12,355 nt of DNA from a bacterium (lineage in GTDB: Bacteria > Patescibacteriota > Gracilibacteria > UBA1369 > GCA-2718715). Below, piece after piece: positions 1 through 6,805 of this stretch; position 1 is the stretch's first letter; the number at the start of each line of letters is the position of its first letter. The translations under genes were made by a program, and so were the position numbers. The stretch covers positions 1-12,355 of the forward strand of contig JAUHYY010000026.1 of the NCBI GenBank assembly GCA_030426295.1, read 5' to 3'. The notes under the pieces were generated by a model. That model saw nothing but the letters and a program-made list of their open reading frames with translations. It was not told the DNA's origin and made no database searches.

Positions 1-1911
1 GATAAATATGGCTACATGAGATTTGATATTGATAAGAGTAGTTTTGAAAAAGATTTAGCTACAGGTGGAATCAGATTAAATAGTTCGCTTTATTATCCGA
101 AGACTTATGTTCCTGCTGAGGGGAATCAACTTGCGATTACTAGTGTTAATTTAGAAGTTAATTCTGGTACTACTACTTATACTGTGCCTCTGCCGGTTGA
201 GACATTCCTTGAGTTTGATCCTCCTTATGATCTTGAGCTGTTCCAAAATAGATCTGGTGATGCTGTTAACTTGGCAAGTTGTGAAAAAGTAGCTAGCAGA
301 AATGAAGGACTTGAGCTTGAGATAGGTGTTAATGATCAAATAGCTCTGTGTGGAGAGTTATTTATAGGAGGTTTAACTATAGGTGGTACTGTTGCTGCAG
401 AACCAATTAAAAAAGAGTTCACTTCAGTATTTAATTACGATATTACTAGAGTTATTGAAGATACTTCTTTCTTAGTAGCGTTTATTGATGCAGCTGATCC
501 AACTACTTTATATGTTGATAATTTTACTGATACTTTCTTAAAGGGATTTGATAACATTCTTCTTTCATTAATAGTTCAGCTAGGCGATATAGGAGAAAGC
601 TTGAATATTGATGATGTAATTAGTGGAGTAAATATTTCGACAAACATCTCATATACAACACCTTTGATTGATCCAATTAGAGGTGGTCTGCTTGTTGTCA
701 CTAAGCCTGGTCCGTTGATTGAGAATACTAACTTAAGTGTTGCCGCTGCTAATGTTTCGGGGAATGTTCAGTCTGGAGCTTTCGAGCAAATCAAGTCTGA
801 TGTTTCTGCAAGAGGAAGTGGTCGTGGTGGTTCATCGAGGCTTGTACAAAGAGAGGCAATTTTGAAATCAGTAAATGAGTTTACTAGAAATAAAAGACCT
901 GATACTACCTGTTTGTTAAATGGTACTAAGTCAACAGAGTTGTATATTGATGCAATTAGATTTGATAGATGTAGAGTTAGTGATGAAGAAGAGATTTATG
1001 TAATTGAATTTGATGGTGATCATGTTGGTAAGCTACTTAGAATATCTGATGTTCCAGAATTAGCTGCTGCACCAAATCGAACATTGGTTGTAAGTGGTGC
1101 TAATGTTGTTATTGATCAGGATATTTACTTTAATGATTCTTCTGGAGATTTGGATCCTTCGCAAGCGTTTGGTTTGGTTGTTCTGAAGTCCGGAAACAAT
1201 GGTGGTAATGTTTATATTACAACTGAGGTTAATGACTTAAGAGGACATATTTATGCAGATGGATCAGCGTTCGTAGTGCAAGATGAAGCTCATGCTGCAG
1301 TAGCTGTGAATGGAGTTCCGGAGCGTTTATATACAAATGCTAACGAAATGTATTCGCAGTTAACAATTGCAGGAAGTATAGTTTCTGAGAATACTGTAGG
1401 TGGTGCGCTTGAAAGACCACCAAAACTTGGTGATAACTCAATTGCAGAAAGTGTGGATGAGGCTAAGAAGTTTGATATAAATTTCTGGAGAAAGTCTCCG
1501 TTAAGACATGAGATAAAATCTGTTTCATATGATCATGATGGAGATTCAGAAACGCCTGAAGTTGAGTTAAGTTATGTAAGAATGTGTGGACCGAGTGCAG
1601 AGAGAGATTTTATTAGAACAAGTCCTTTAACTGATAGTGATTATCCATCTGGTATTTCATCAGCAGGTATTTCATCTGTGGGTTGGTATCCAGCTGATAA
1701 ATTCTTTGATGAAGATGATCGAGTATTTAGAAACTCTGCTGCAAAAGCTGCAGAATATTGCTGGCAAGATGAGATTGGAGGAATTGATGTCGAGACATCT
1801 AAGTATATGATTGATGTTCGGAATCAAGAAGAAGAACTTCCAAGTCAGTGGAAGGTTGTGAATATTATTTTTGAATCGGTGCCATCTGTTCTGCCTCTAT
1901 TTACTGATTAG
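1..1911 (+). CDS. Large beta-rich surface-type protein, 5'-partial, function unknown
   Basis: The frame is open to the left edge and the first ATG (position 16) has no ribosome binding site, so this is probably the C-terminal part of a longer protein; 631 residues follow that Met. No enzyme motif is recognised. The composition (many V, I, N, D, S, T and G, short alternating stretches) suggests a beta-rich exported protein. Counting from the Met at 16, residues 357-465 form a recognisable unit: a strand-rich run ending in GGNVYI, then IYADGSAFV, a short variable part, and QLTIAGSIVSENTVGG. I associate this pattern with large predicted cell-surface or pilus-related proteins of CPR bacteria, from memory rather than a search. 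Residues 505-512 (YDHDGDSE) resemble an acidic calcium-binding loop. No C-terminal sorting signal or membrane segment is visible. The stop overlaps the 3' end of the convergent gene by 11 bp. Coding status is near certain; function is not assigned. Confidence 0.85.
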   Translation, partial: DKYGYMRFDIDKSSFEKDLATGGIRLNSSLYYPKTYVPAEGNQLAITSVNLEVNSGTTTYTVPLPVETFLEFDPPYDLELFQNRSGDAVNLASCEKVASRNEGLELEIGVNDQIALCGELFIGGLTIGGTVAAEPIKKEFTSVFNYDITRVIEDTSFLVAFIDAADPTTLYVDNFTDTFLKGFDNILLSLIVQLGDIGESLNIDDVISGVNISTNISYTTPLIDPIRGGLLVVTKPGPLIENTNLSVAAANVSGNVQSGAFEQIKSDVSARGSGRGGSSRLVQREAILKSVNEFTRNKRPDTTCLLNGTKSTELYIDAIRFDRCRVSDEEEIYVIEFDGDHVGKLLRISDVPELAAAPNRTLVVSGANVVIDQDIYFNDSSGDLDPSQAFGLVVLKSGNNGGNVYITTEVNDLRGHIYADGSAFVVQDEAHAAVAVNGVPERLYTNANEMYSQLTIAGSIVSENTVGGALERPPKLGDNSIAESVDEAKKFDINFWRKSPLRHEIKSVSYDHDGDSETPEVELSYVRMCGPSAERDFIRTSPLTDSDYPSGISSAGISSVGWYPADKFFDEDDRVFRNSAAKAAEYCWQDEIGGIDVETSKYMIDVRNQEEELPSQWKVVNIIFESVPSVLPLFTD

Positions 1912-2347
1912 TATTTAGGCGAATGTAAGTTGGTCCTAAATCTTTAGTTAGTATTTGTTGAACTTGATTGTGATCGCTAAGTATTGAAGGAGAAACTATT
2001 CTAAGATTTTCTAGTTGGTGGGCAACTTTTTGGTCTTCGAGGTTGGCTGGTCCTATTATTTTTATATTTAGTTTTGGACGGCAAATAAGCTCCTGTATTT
2101 CAGAGAAAGCATGCGGAATGATATTAGTGTCGGGTGAGTAAATAATCGGGCTTAGACCTGTAATAAATTGACCTGCGCATATACCAATAGTTGCTCGGTA
2201 TGCGTTACCCAGATATACGGTTTGGTCTTTGATTTTTTCGAGTCTTGGGTTTAGTTTTTTACTCAAAGTAATTACTCGAATGTTTCTGTGTTTTAGAGTT
2301 ATTTCAATTAATGATTGTTCGAAATTTTCTCTTAGAGATTTATTCAT
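1901..2347 (-). CDS. Transketolase pyrimidine-domain-like protein, catalytic Glu missing
   Basis: This 148-residue protein aligns by eye with the pyrimidine-binding (Pyr) domain of transketolases and their split C-terminal subunits: a helical start (RENFEQSLIEITLKHRNIRVI), the core LGNAYRATIGICAGQFITG at 46-64, and the ending GPTYIRL at 138-144. In working enzymes the core reads roughly GIAEQ-x(3)-GIAAG, where the Glu activates the thiamine diphosphate. Here that position is Tyr50. The separate transketolase C-terminal domain is absent, so the protein is about half the length of a normal C-terminal subunit (about 300 residues). The start ATG overlaps the stop of the DUF192 gene as ATGAATAA, indicating translational coupling. 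It is the last gene of the minus-strand block. It may be a non-catalytic partner of the PP-domain-like gene at 2782-3561. Family membership is fairly sure; activity is doubtful. Confidence 0.75.
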   Translation of the reverse strand: MNKSLRENFEQSLIEITLKHRNIRVITLSKKLNPRLEKIKDQTVYLGNAYRATIGICAGQFITGLSPIIYSPDTNIIPHAFSEIQELICRPKLNIKIIGPANLEDQKVAHQLENLRIVSPSILSDHNQVQQILTKDLGPTYIRLNTNQ

Positions 2348-2798
2348 ATAAACGGGTAGTTACTTTGTCGCCAGGTTTGAAGTTATTTTCTTCTGCTTCG
2401 CCAGCATTTAGTTCAAGTACGTATTTAGCTGGTGATGTGCTTTTATAGCGTGGGCAGTTGAAAGAATTTTGTTCTTCGCATGGTATCGCTGTTTCTATAT
2501 TTGTGATTTTAAGATTTTCGTTGATGAAGATTATGTCGAGTGGGATTAATGTTTCAGCCATCCAGAATGATTGTTCTTTTGGTTCTTCGAATATGAAGTA
2601 CATCCCTTCGTTTGTAGGCATTGATTCGATGTTTTGAAGTCCTCTGGAATGTTCAGCTTGAGTTTTAGCGAGAGCTACTTTGTATTTTGTGTTGTTGATT
2701 TCAACTGTGGGTATTTTGAATATGCTCGTTGTGAAAGGGAAAGCTACTAAGAGTGCTAGAGCAATTATTGTAAGTATGTTTCTAATTTTGTATCTCAT
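2340..2798 (-). CDS. DUF192 family exported protein
   Basis: The 152-residue protein begins with a basic start and one hydrophobic segment (about residues 7-24), read as a signal peptide or membrane anchor, so the rest should be extracytoplasmic. The body carries DUF192 (PF02643) landmarks: RGL at 52-54, GMYFIF at 65-70, the hallmark FWMAETLIPLDIIFI at 78-92, and a closing AKYVLELNAGEA then GDKV. Two cysteines at 107 and 115 fall in the variable loop and could form a disulphide. No biochemical role is established for the family as far as I know. The gene overlaps the transketolase-N-like gene upstream by 17 bp and the Pyr-like gene downstream by 8 bp, so it sits between the two halves of a split transketolase. 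No Shine-Dalgarno precedes the ATG. Confidence 0.88.
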   Translation of the reverse strand: MRYKIRNILTIIALALLVAFPFTTSIFKIPTVEINNTKYKVALAKTQAEHSRGLQNIESMPTNEGMYFIFEEPKEQSFWMAETLIPLDIIFINENLKITNIETAIPCEEQNSFNCPRYKSTSPAKYVLELNAGEAEENNFKPGDKVTTRLYE

Positions 2799-3561
2799 TT
2801 ATTGCCATGGTTAGTTCTTGTTCTGACAAAGGGGAGTAGTAGTAGTTGGATTTGTTTTCCATGAATTTTACTCCTTTGCCTTTGATAGTTTTGAATATGA
2901 TTGCTTTTGGTGAATCGTCGAAGGTTAGGGCTTTGGTAATTGCTTGATCGATTTCTTCGAAGCTGTGGCCGTTCATTATTGTAAGAGTTCGGAATCCACA
3001 TGCTCGGAGTTTCTCGTCAACGCTACCGGGTGTTAGTTTTGCATCGCCAGGTGTGTAGTTGTTGTCGACGATTAATAGCAAATTATCGAGTTTGTTTTTA
3101 CCTGTTAAGTGAGCCGCCTCGTAGGTTGTTCCATTTAGGATTTCTGAGTCTTCGATTAAGCATATTACTTTATTGTTTCGTTTCTTTACTTTTAGCCCCA
3201 TTGCTATGCCTGCAGCCAATGGGAGTCCTAGTCCTTCTTCGTTTAGTGAGAAGTGTACACCGTTAACGTCTTTTGAGAGTTTGTATGGCAGGTCTTCTGT
3301 TGAATCTATGAATCCCTTTTCTTTGAGGATTTCGTAGAGTGCTTTTGTAGCTGTTATTTTTGATAATATGAAGTAGTCAGATTCAGCACTTCGAAAGTTT
3401 TTGGGATCTTGTTTAAGGAATCCTTCTTTGAAGTATAGATAAATTAAAATCTCTAAGCAGGAAAGGCAGCTGCCGCTTGACCCTTTTCCTTCTTTCGAAA
3501 TTTGCTTAAGAGTTTGAATCTTAAGTTTGTTTGTTAGTTCTCTGAGTTGTTTTGAGTCCAT
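2782..3561 (-). CDS. Transketolase N-terminal (TPP PP-domain) homologue with altered TPP motif
   Basis: At 259 residues it matches the usual length of split transketolase N-terminal subunits. Landmarks are a Gly/Ser loop then LSCLEILIYLYF at 27-44, SKITAT at 67-72, EGLGLPLAAGIAMGLK at 109-124, a TPP motif at 137-168, and IKGKGVKFMEN near the C-terminus. Several key residues differ from active enzymes. The GDGE that starts the thiamine diphosphate/metal motif is EDSE (137-140), keeping the Asp but losing both Gly. The second half, LDNLLLIVDNN (158-168), is intact. The His of the GH-x-GG loop is replaced (around Ser28), and SKGH has become SKIT. Some cofactor binding may survive, but normal ketol transfer looks doubtful. 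It overlaps folK by 28 bp and DUF192 by 17 bp. A divergent enzyme with a new substrate is the alternative to a pseudoenzyme. Confidence 0.82.
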   Translation of the reverse strand: MDSKQLRELTNKLKIQTLKQISKEGKGSSGSCLSCLEILIYLYFKEGFLKQDPKNFRSAESDYFILSKITATKALYEILKEKGFIDSTEDLPYKLSKDVNGVHFSLNEEGLGLPLAAGIAMGLKVKKRNNKVICLIEDSEILNGTTYEAAHLTGKNKLDNLLLIVDNNYTPGDAKLTPGSVDEKLRACGFRTLTIMNGHSFEEIDQAITKALTFDDSPKAIIFKTIKGKGVKFMENKSNYYYSPLSEQELTMAINEIQN

Positions 3562-4052
3562 AACCTAACAATTGAAGTATCACTACATTCTGATTGTAAC
3601 TCGGTAATTGTTTTTTTGTCTATCGGGTGGACTAGACTTGGAGCGATTTCTTTTAATGGTAATAAAACGAATTGGCGTTCGGTGAGTCTTGGATGGGGTA
3701 TGGTTAGTGGATAATGGTTAATAGACAATGGCTCATTATTTAAAATTAATTCATCATAAAAGAGGATGTCGATGTCGATTGTTCTTGGTCCGTATTTGGT
3801 TGTTTTTTCTTTTTTTAGGGTTGTTTCGATTTCTTCGATTAATTCGTAGAGTTTTTCTGGAGGGAGATCAGTTTCGATTTCTAAGCATAAGTTTAAGAAC
3901 CACTGTTGGTCGGTTTCACCCCATGGTTCTGATTCGTAGATTTGAGATTTGTTTGTAACTTTTGTTTTTTCTTCGAGTGCGTTTATTGCTTTGGCTAGGT
4001 GTTGCTCTCTTTGGCCGATGTTTGATCCGAGTGAGAGGTAAACCCTAGTCAT
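3534..4052 (-). CDS. folK: 6-hydroxymethyl-7,8-dihydropterin pyrophosphokinase (HPPK)
   Basis: FolK transfers pyrophosphate from ATP to 6-hydroxymethyl-7,8-dihydropterin, the step before dihydropteroate synthase. The 172-residue protein opens with VYLSLGSNIGQREQHL, has YESEPWG at 39-45 and WFLNL at 51-55, and carries the family signature GPRTIDIDILF at 88-98 with the metal- and ATP-binding acidic pair. PHPRLTERQFVLLPLKEIAP follows. Between ELILNNE and TIPHPR there are about seven extra residues (SINHYPL, 110-116) compared with typical family members, encoded by a degenerate 7-bp tandem repeat. The gene overlaps the PTPS gene by 8 bp (ATGACTAG) and the transketolase-like gene by 28 bp. Cytoplasmic; assignment secure. 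Confidence 0.95.
   Translation of the reverse strand: MTRVYLSLGSNIGQREQHLAKAINALEEKTKVTNKSQIYESEPWGETDQQWFLNLCLEIETDLPPEKLYELIEEIETTLKKEKTTKYGPRTIDIDILFYDELILNNEPLSINHYPLTIPHPRLTERQFVLLPLKEIAPSLVHPIDKKTITELQSECSDTSIVRLWTQNNSEN
3696..3730 (+). repeat. Degenerate 7-bp tandem repeat inside folK
   Basis: Five heptads run end to end on the plus strand, of the form g-wtaatg / gttaata (for example gataatg at 3710-3716 followed by gttaata at 3717-3723). The two units gttaata and gataatg also occur in the ndk leader, in the opposite order. Within folK the run encodes residues 108-119 and coincides with about seven residues that typical HPPKs lack. Confidence 0.6.
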
Positions 4053-4491
4053 TGTTTATGGTTACGAATGAAGTTGGTGTTTCCCAAAGTTTGATTTCGT
4101 GGAGTTGGATTTTTCCTGATTCTGACTTGTCGAGATCACCATCTTCTGAGAGGTATTGTTTGATTTCTTGATCTAAGTTTGGATCTTCTAGTTCTTGCTT
4201 TAGAAGGTCTTCGATGTTTTCTAGTTTGTTCCAGATCCATTTTGCTATGTGTTCTGAGCTTGGATTTTCGAAAGTATCGTTAAGATTTTTGTGGTCGAGA
4301 AAATCGAGTATGTGTTTTTTTACTATTCGTTTGAGAATTATGAAGTCGATTAGGAGTCCGTTTTCTTGCATTTCTCCTGAAAGAGTAACGTGGAGTTTAT
4401 ATGTGTGTCCGTGCAGGTTTTCACACTTACCGTAATACTTTGTTAGGTAGTGTGCTGCGTCGAATGTGAACTCTTTTGTTACTGTAAGCAT
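4045..4491 (-). CDS. PTPS/QueD-family protein (COG0720), probable PTPS-III FolB bypass
   Basis: Zinc ligands of the 6-pyruvoyltetrahydropterin synthase fold are visible: His14 in FTFDAAH and His27/His29 in LHGH. The catalytic D-H pair is LDHKNLND (Asp66-His67), PSSEHIAKWIW follows at 77-87, and the pterin-anchoring Glu is likely Glu137 in WETPTSF. The active-site loop is CENLHGH, so a Glu (24) directly follows the catalytic Cys (23). Published work showed that PTPS paralogues in which Glu replaces or accompanies the Cys can replace FolB, cutting dihydroneopterin triphosphate to 6-hydroxymethyl-dihydropterin. Its position between folP and folK, with no folB nearby, fits that role. CE also occurs in some queuosine-pathway QueD proteins, so QueD remains possible. 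An acidic insertion at about 96-126 makes it 148 residues, against about 120 for QueD. A 35-bp gap separates it from folP. Confidence 0.88.
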   Translation of the reverse strand: MLTVTKEFTFDAAHYLTKYYGKCENLHGHTYKLHVTLSGEMQENGLLIDFIILKRIVKKHILDFLDHKNLNDTFENPSSEHIAKWIWNKLENIEDLLKQELEDPNLDQEIKQYLSEDGDLDKSESGKIQLHEIKLWETPTSFVTINND

Positions 4492-4526
4492 AATTCTATT
4501 TTAAAGATAATAATCTTAGTTCATTA

Positions 4527-5333
4527 TTATAGATTTTGGAAGGTCTTTATGGCTAGTTGATGCTCTTTGACGTCGTGGACTCTTAATATGTCAGCGCCAT
4601 TGAATGCTCCTAGTAGTGCTGTTGATATGCTTGGGATGAGTCGGTCTTCGAGAGGTTGAGGGTGCATGGATTTGCGTGAAGTTCCGATCAGTATTGGTAA
4701 GTCGTAGATGTCGAGTTCTTCTAGTCTTTCGAGAATTTCGAATGAGTACTTTGGATTGCTGCTTACAAATGCTCCCATTCCTGGGTCGAGTATTATGTTG
4801 TCGTAGGGAATACCTGCTTCTTTCGTGAATTGGATTCTTTCGTCGAAGAAGTCTTTTATGGTTTCCATTACGTCGTCGTAATCAAGTGCTTCTTTGGTTG
4901 TTCTTGCGGTTTGGTCTTTTGAGTACATGATTACAACTTTTGCGTTATGTTTTGCTACGGTTTCAGCCATTTTTTGGTCTCCTCGAAGGCCTGTGATGTC
5001 ATTAATCATGTCTGCTCCCATTTGAAGACAGAGTTCTGCTACTTCTGATTTCCAAGTATCAATTGAAATTAATGTGTTTGTAGTTTTAGCTACTGTCATT
5101 ACTGCTTTTAGTGCTGGGATTACTCTGTCGAGTTCTTCTTCTGCTGTTACGTCTGTTGAACCTGGTCCGGTTGATTCGCCTCCTATGTCTAAAATTGATG
5201 CACCTGCTTTAATCATTTCAGAGGCTCTTATGGTTATATCGGCTTCATTTTTAAGATTGCCGCCATCTGAAAAAGAGTCAGGTGTTAGGTTAAGGATTCC
5301 CATTAACTGTACGTGTGATAAATCAGTTTTCAT
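4527..5333 (-). CDS. folP: Dihydropteroate synthase (DHPS)
   Basis: FolP condenses 6-hydroxymethyl-dihydropterin pyrophosphate with p-aminobenzoate to make dihydropteroate; it is the sulfonamide target. The 268-residue TIM-barrel protein has the first pterin-binding signature MGILNLTPDSFSDGG at 11-25, DIGGEST at 49-55, SIDTWK at 90-95, MINDITG at 109-115, ILDPGMGAF at 181-189, GTSRKS at 217-222 and RVHDV at 251-255. The loop after ILDPG is GMGAFVSSNPKYS rather than the GIGFGK type of E. coli, pointing to a more divergent DHPS branch. The start ATG overlaps the end of pabC by 11 bp and lacks a Shine-Dalgarno. Assignment secure. Confidence 0.95.
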   Translation of the reverse strand: MKTDLSHVQLMGILNLTPDSFSDGGNLKNEADITIRASEMIKAGASILDIGGESTGPGSTDVTAEEELDRVIPALKAVMTVAKTTNTLISIDTWKSEVAELCLQMGADMINDITGLRGDQKMAETVAKHNAKVVIMYSKDQTARTTKEALDYDDVMETIKDFFDERIQFTKEAGIPYDNIILDPGMGAFVSSNPKYSFEILERLEELDIYDLPILIGTSRKSMHPQPLEDRLIPSISTALLGAFNGADILRVHDVKEHQLAIKTFQNL

Positions 5334-6024
5334 CTACAAGTTTGTTTAGTTCGCCACTGAGTTGTTGTGTGACGAGCCCTATCTTACCACTTCCTATTAC
5401 TGTTTCGTCAACTTTAGTTATTGGTAAGATCAGTTTTAATGCACTTGTTATGAACATTTCGTCGGCTGCAAGAATTTCGATTAATCGAATTTTTCTGATT
5501 TTAGTGTTTATGTTGAGCTTTTTTGCTAGGTCTAAAATTACTTTTTGAGTTGTGCCTTTCAATGCGCCTTGAGTTGAAGTAATTAACTCGTTTTTGTAGA
5601 GAATGAATATGTTTGATGTTGCTCCTTCTAAAACGAAATTATCTTTGTCGACTAGTAATGCGTCGTCAGCGTTTAAGTCTTTTGCTTTTTGGCGGGCTAG
5701 GTTACTGGTAATTAAGTTTGATATTTTTGCTGTCGGGTTTGGTCTGGTTCCATCAAAAGTTATGACTCTGCCTGGTGATTTTGGCCTAGTGTATGGGACT
5801 TGTTTGATTTTTGCTTCGTTGTCTTCTATGTCGACTCGAATATATGATTCACTTGAGAGGTTATTGTTTTTTATCACTTCTAGTATTTGCTCTTTCAGAT
5901 TTGGTGGGATTTTTGCGCCAACTTGTTTTGCTGAAGATTCTAGTCGTTCAAGATGCGCGTCTAGGTTCCATGCGTGGTTGTTTCTTACTAAGATTGCTTC
6001 GTAAATTGGAAGATGTTTGCTCAT
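5323..6024 (-). CDS. pabC: Class IV PLP aminotransferase family, probable 4-amino-4-deoxychorismate lyase
   Basis: PabC removes pyruvate from 4-amino-4-deoxychorismate to give p-aminobenzoate. The fold-type IV PLP landmarks are present: NLDAHLERL at 20-28, a likely Schiff-base lysine (Lys100 in TAKISNLITSN), EGATSNIFI at 133-141, LKGTTQKVILDLA, and DEMFITSA near the C-terminus. At 233 residues it is shorter than branched-chain or D-amino-acid transaminases and than typical PabC (about 270), mostly through a trimmed N-terminus. Sequence alone does not fully separate lyase from transaminase. The location between pabB and folP makes the lyase reading far more likely. Its ATG overlaps the MerR stop as ATGA, and its TGA lies inside folP. 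Confidence 0.87.
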   Translation of the reverse strand: MSKHLPIYEAILVRNNHAWNLDAHLERLESSAKQVGAKIPPNLKEQILEVIKNNNLSSESYIRVDIEDNEAKIKQVPYTRPKSPGRVITFDGTRPNPTAKISNLITSNLARQKAKDLNADDALLVDKDNFVLEGATSNIFILYKNELITSTQGALKGTTQKVILDLAKKLNINTKIRKIRLIEILAADEMFITSALKLILPITKVDETVIGSGKIGLVTQQLSGELNKLVDEN

Positions 6025-6767
6025 TTAGAGTTGTTATCACAAAAGATTTGCATTGCTTTGCTTATGAATTCGGCGAGTCCAGGTTTTACCTTTTCGTAGA
6101 ATTCTTTGAAGCGTTCATCTTCAATGTATAGGTTTGAAAGTCCTCTGTAAATTTCTAGGTTTGGTTCGTAGAAGTTTTTGAGATGGTTGTAATGTTTTTG
6201 TATCTCGTTTTGTACCTCTTCTGACTCAGCAGGTAAGTGCATCAGGTTGGCTATGTTTTGAGTTATTGTTTGTGCTTCTAGTTTTATTGCATCGAGTTGA
6301 GGTTTAGTGAGTTTTTTTAGTTTATTTTCTGATTCAATTACTTTGTCGCCCCATCTTTCTATAGCTTCTGCTCGATATTCTTTTGCTTTCTCTGGTTGGA
6401 ATCCTTGGTATAAGTCTTTGTCTGTTAGTTGTTTGTTTTTTGTAAGTTTGAGGATTGTTTTATCTATAGTTTTGAGTAGGACTTTGTAGTTATTTGCTTT
6501 TTCTATGAGTAGTTCTTTGTGTTTTTTGAGTTGATCTACAGTATTGAAATTTGGATCATCAATAATTTGCTTGATATCTTCGAGTGAGAATTCAAGCTCT
6601 TTGAAAAATAGTATTTGCTGGAGCCTGAGTAGCTCTTTTTCTGTGTAAAGTCTGTAGTTTGACTCAGTTCTTTCTGAGGGATTTAGTAGCCCGATTTCAT
6701 CGTAGTGATGAAGTGTTCTGACGCTTACACCTGCTAGTTCTGCAAGTTCTTTGACTGAATAGTTCAT
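6021..6767 (-). CDS. MerR-family activator with TipAS drug-binding domain (Mta/TipAL type)
   Basis: The 248-residue protein has a MerR winged helix-turn-helix at 1-70 (YSVKELAELAGVSVRTLHHYDEIGLL, then NYRLY and LQQILFFKELEFSLEDIKQII), a dimerisation coiled coil at about 76-115, and a C-terminal helical domain from about 125. The ending GLSNLYIEDERF with GLAEFISKAMQIFCD matches the TipAS antibiotic-recognition domain of Bacillus Mta and Streptomyces TipAL. Such proteins bind hydrophobic compounds and activate promoters with overlong spacers, usually their own and those of efflux pumps. No pump gene is nearby; it lies inside the folate gene run, coupled to pabC by a 4-bp overlap. A candidate TTGACT-N19-TATGCT promoter precedes it. 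The family call is firm; ligand and targets are unknown. Confidence 0.92.
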   Translation of the reverse strand: MNYSVKELAELAGVSVRTLHHYDEIGLLNPSERTESNYRLYTEKELLRLQQILFFKELEFSLEDIKQIIDDPNFNTVDQLKKHKELLIEKANNYKVLLKTIDKTILKLTKNKQLTDKDLYQGFQPEKAKEYRAEAIERWGDKVIESENKLKKLTKPQLDAIKLEAQTITQNIANLMHLPAESEEVQNEIQKHYNHLKNFYEPNLEIYRGLSNLYIEDERFKEFYEKVKPGLAEFISKAMQIFCDNNSK

Positions 6768-6779
6768 GTTTAATAATTA

Positions 6780-6805
6780 GATACTTGCTTGGAGCATAGA
6801 GTATC
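6780..6805. promoter_or_regulatory. Nested inverted repeat upstream of the MerR gene
   Basis: Outer arms GATACT (6780-6785) and AGTATC (6800-6805) are perfectly complementary, and inside them TGCT (6786-6789) and AGCA (6793-6796) pair around a 3-nt centre. It fills most of the 36-bp gap and overlaps the candidate -10. It could be an operator or a leader hairpin; no T-run follows, so it is not a terminator. Confidence 0.3.

Noticed and set aside
1913..1941. ATTTAGG...CCTAAAT inverted repeat after the first gene
   Set aside because: The arms are 7 bp but the loop is 15 nt, there is no T-run and it is coding sequence of the opposite gene; probably chance.
3000..3266. Plus-strand open frame of 88 codons opposite the transketolase-like gene
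   Set aside because: Arg/Leu/Cys-rich shadow translation with no motif; the opposite frame is clearly the gene. The same holds for the other plus-strand frames within 3700-9600 and the minus-strand frames opposite the two plus-strand genes.
4504..4531. AAGAT-n4-ATCTT palindrome and a minus-strand TATAAT between folP and the PTPS gene
   Set aside because: The palindrome is short and purely AT-rich, and the TATAAT has no -35 partner; not enough to call a promoter or terminator.
5323..6024. Recoding of TGA to Gly as in Gracilibacteria/Absconditabacteria
   Set aside because: TGA ends several genes at sensible positions, including an ATGA overlap, and no gene has in-frame TGA codons.
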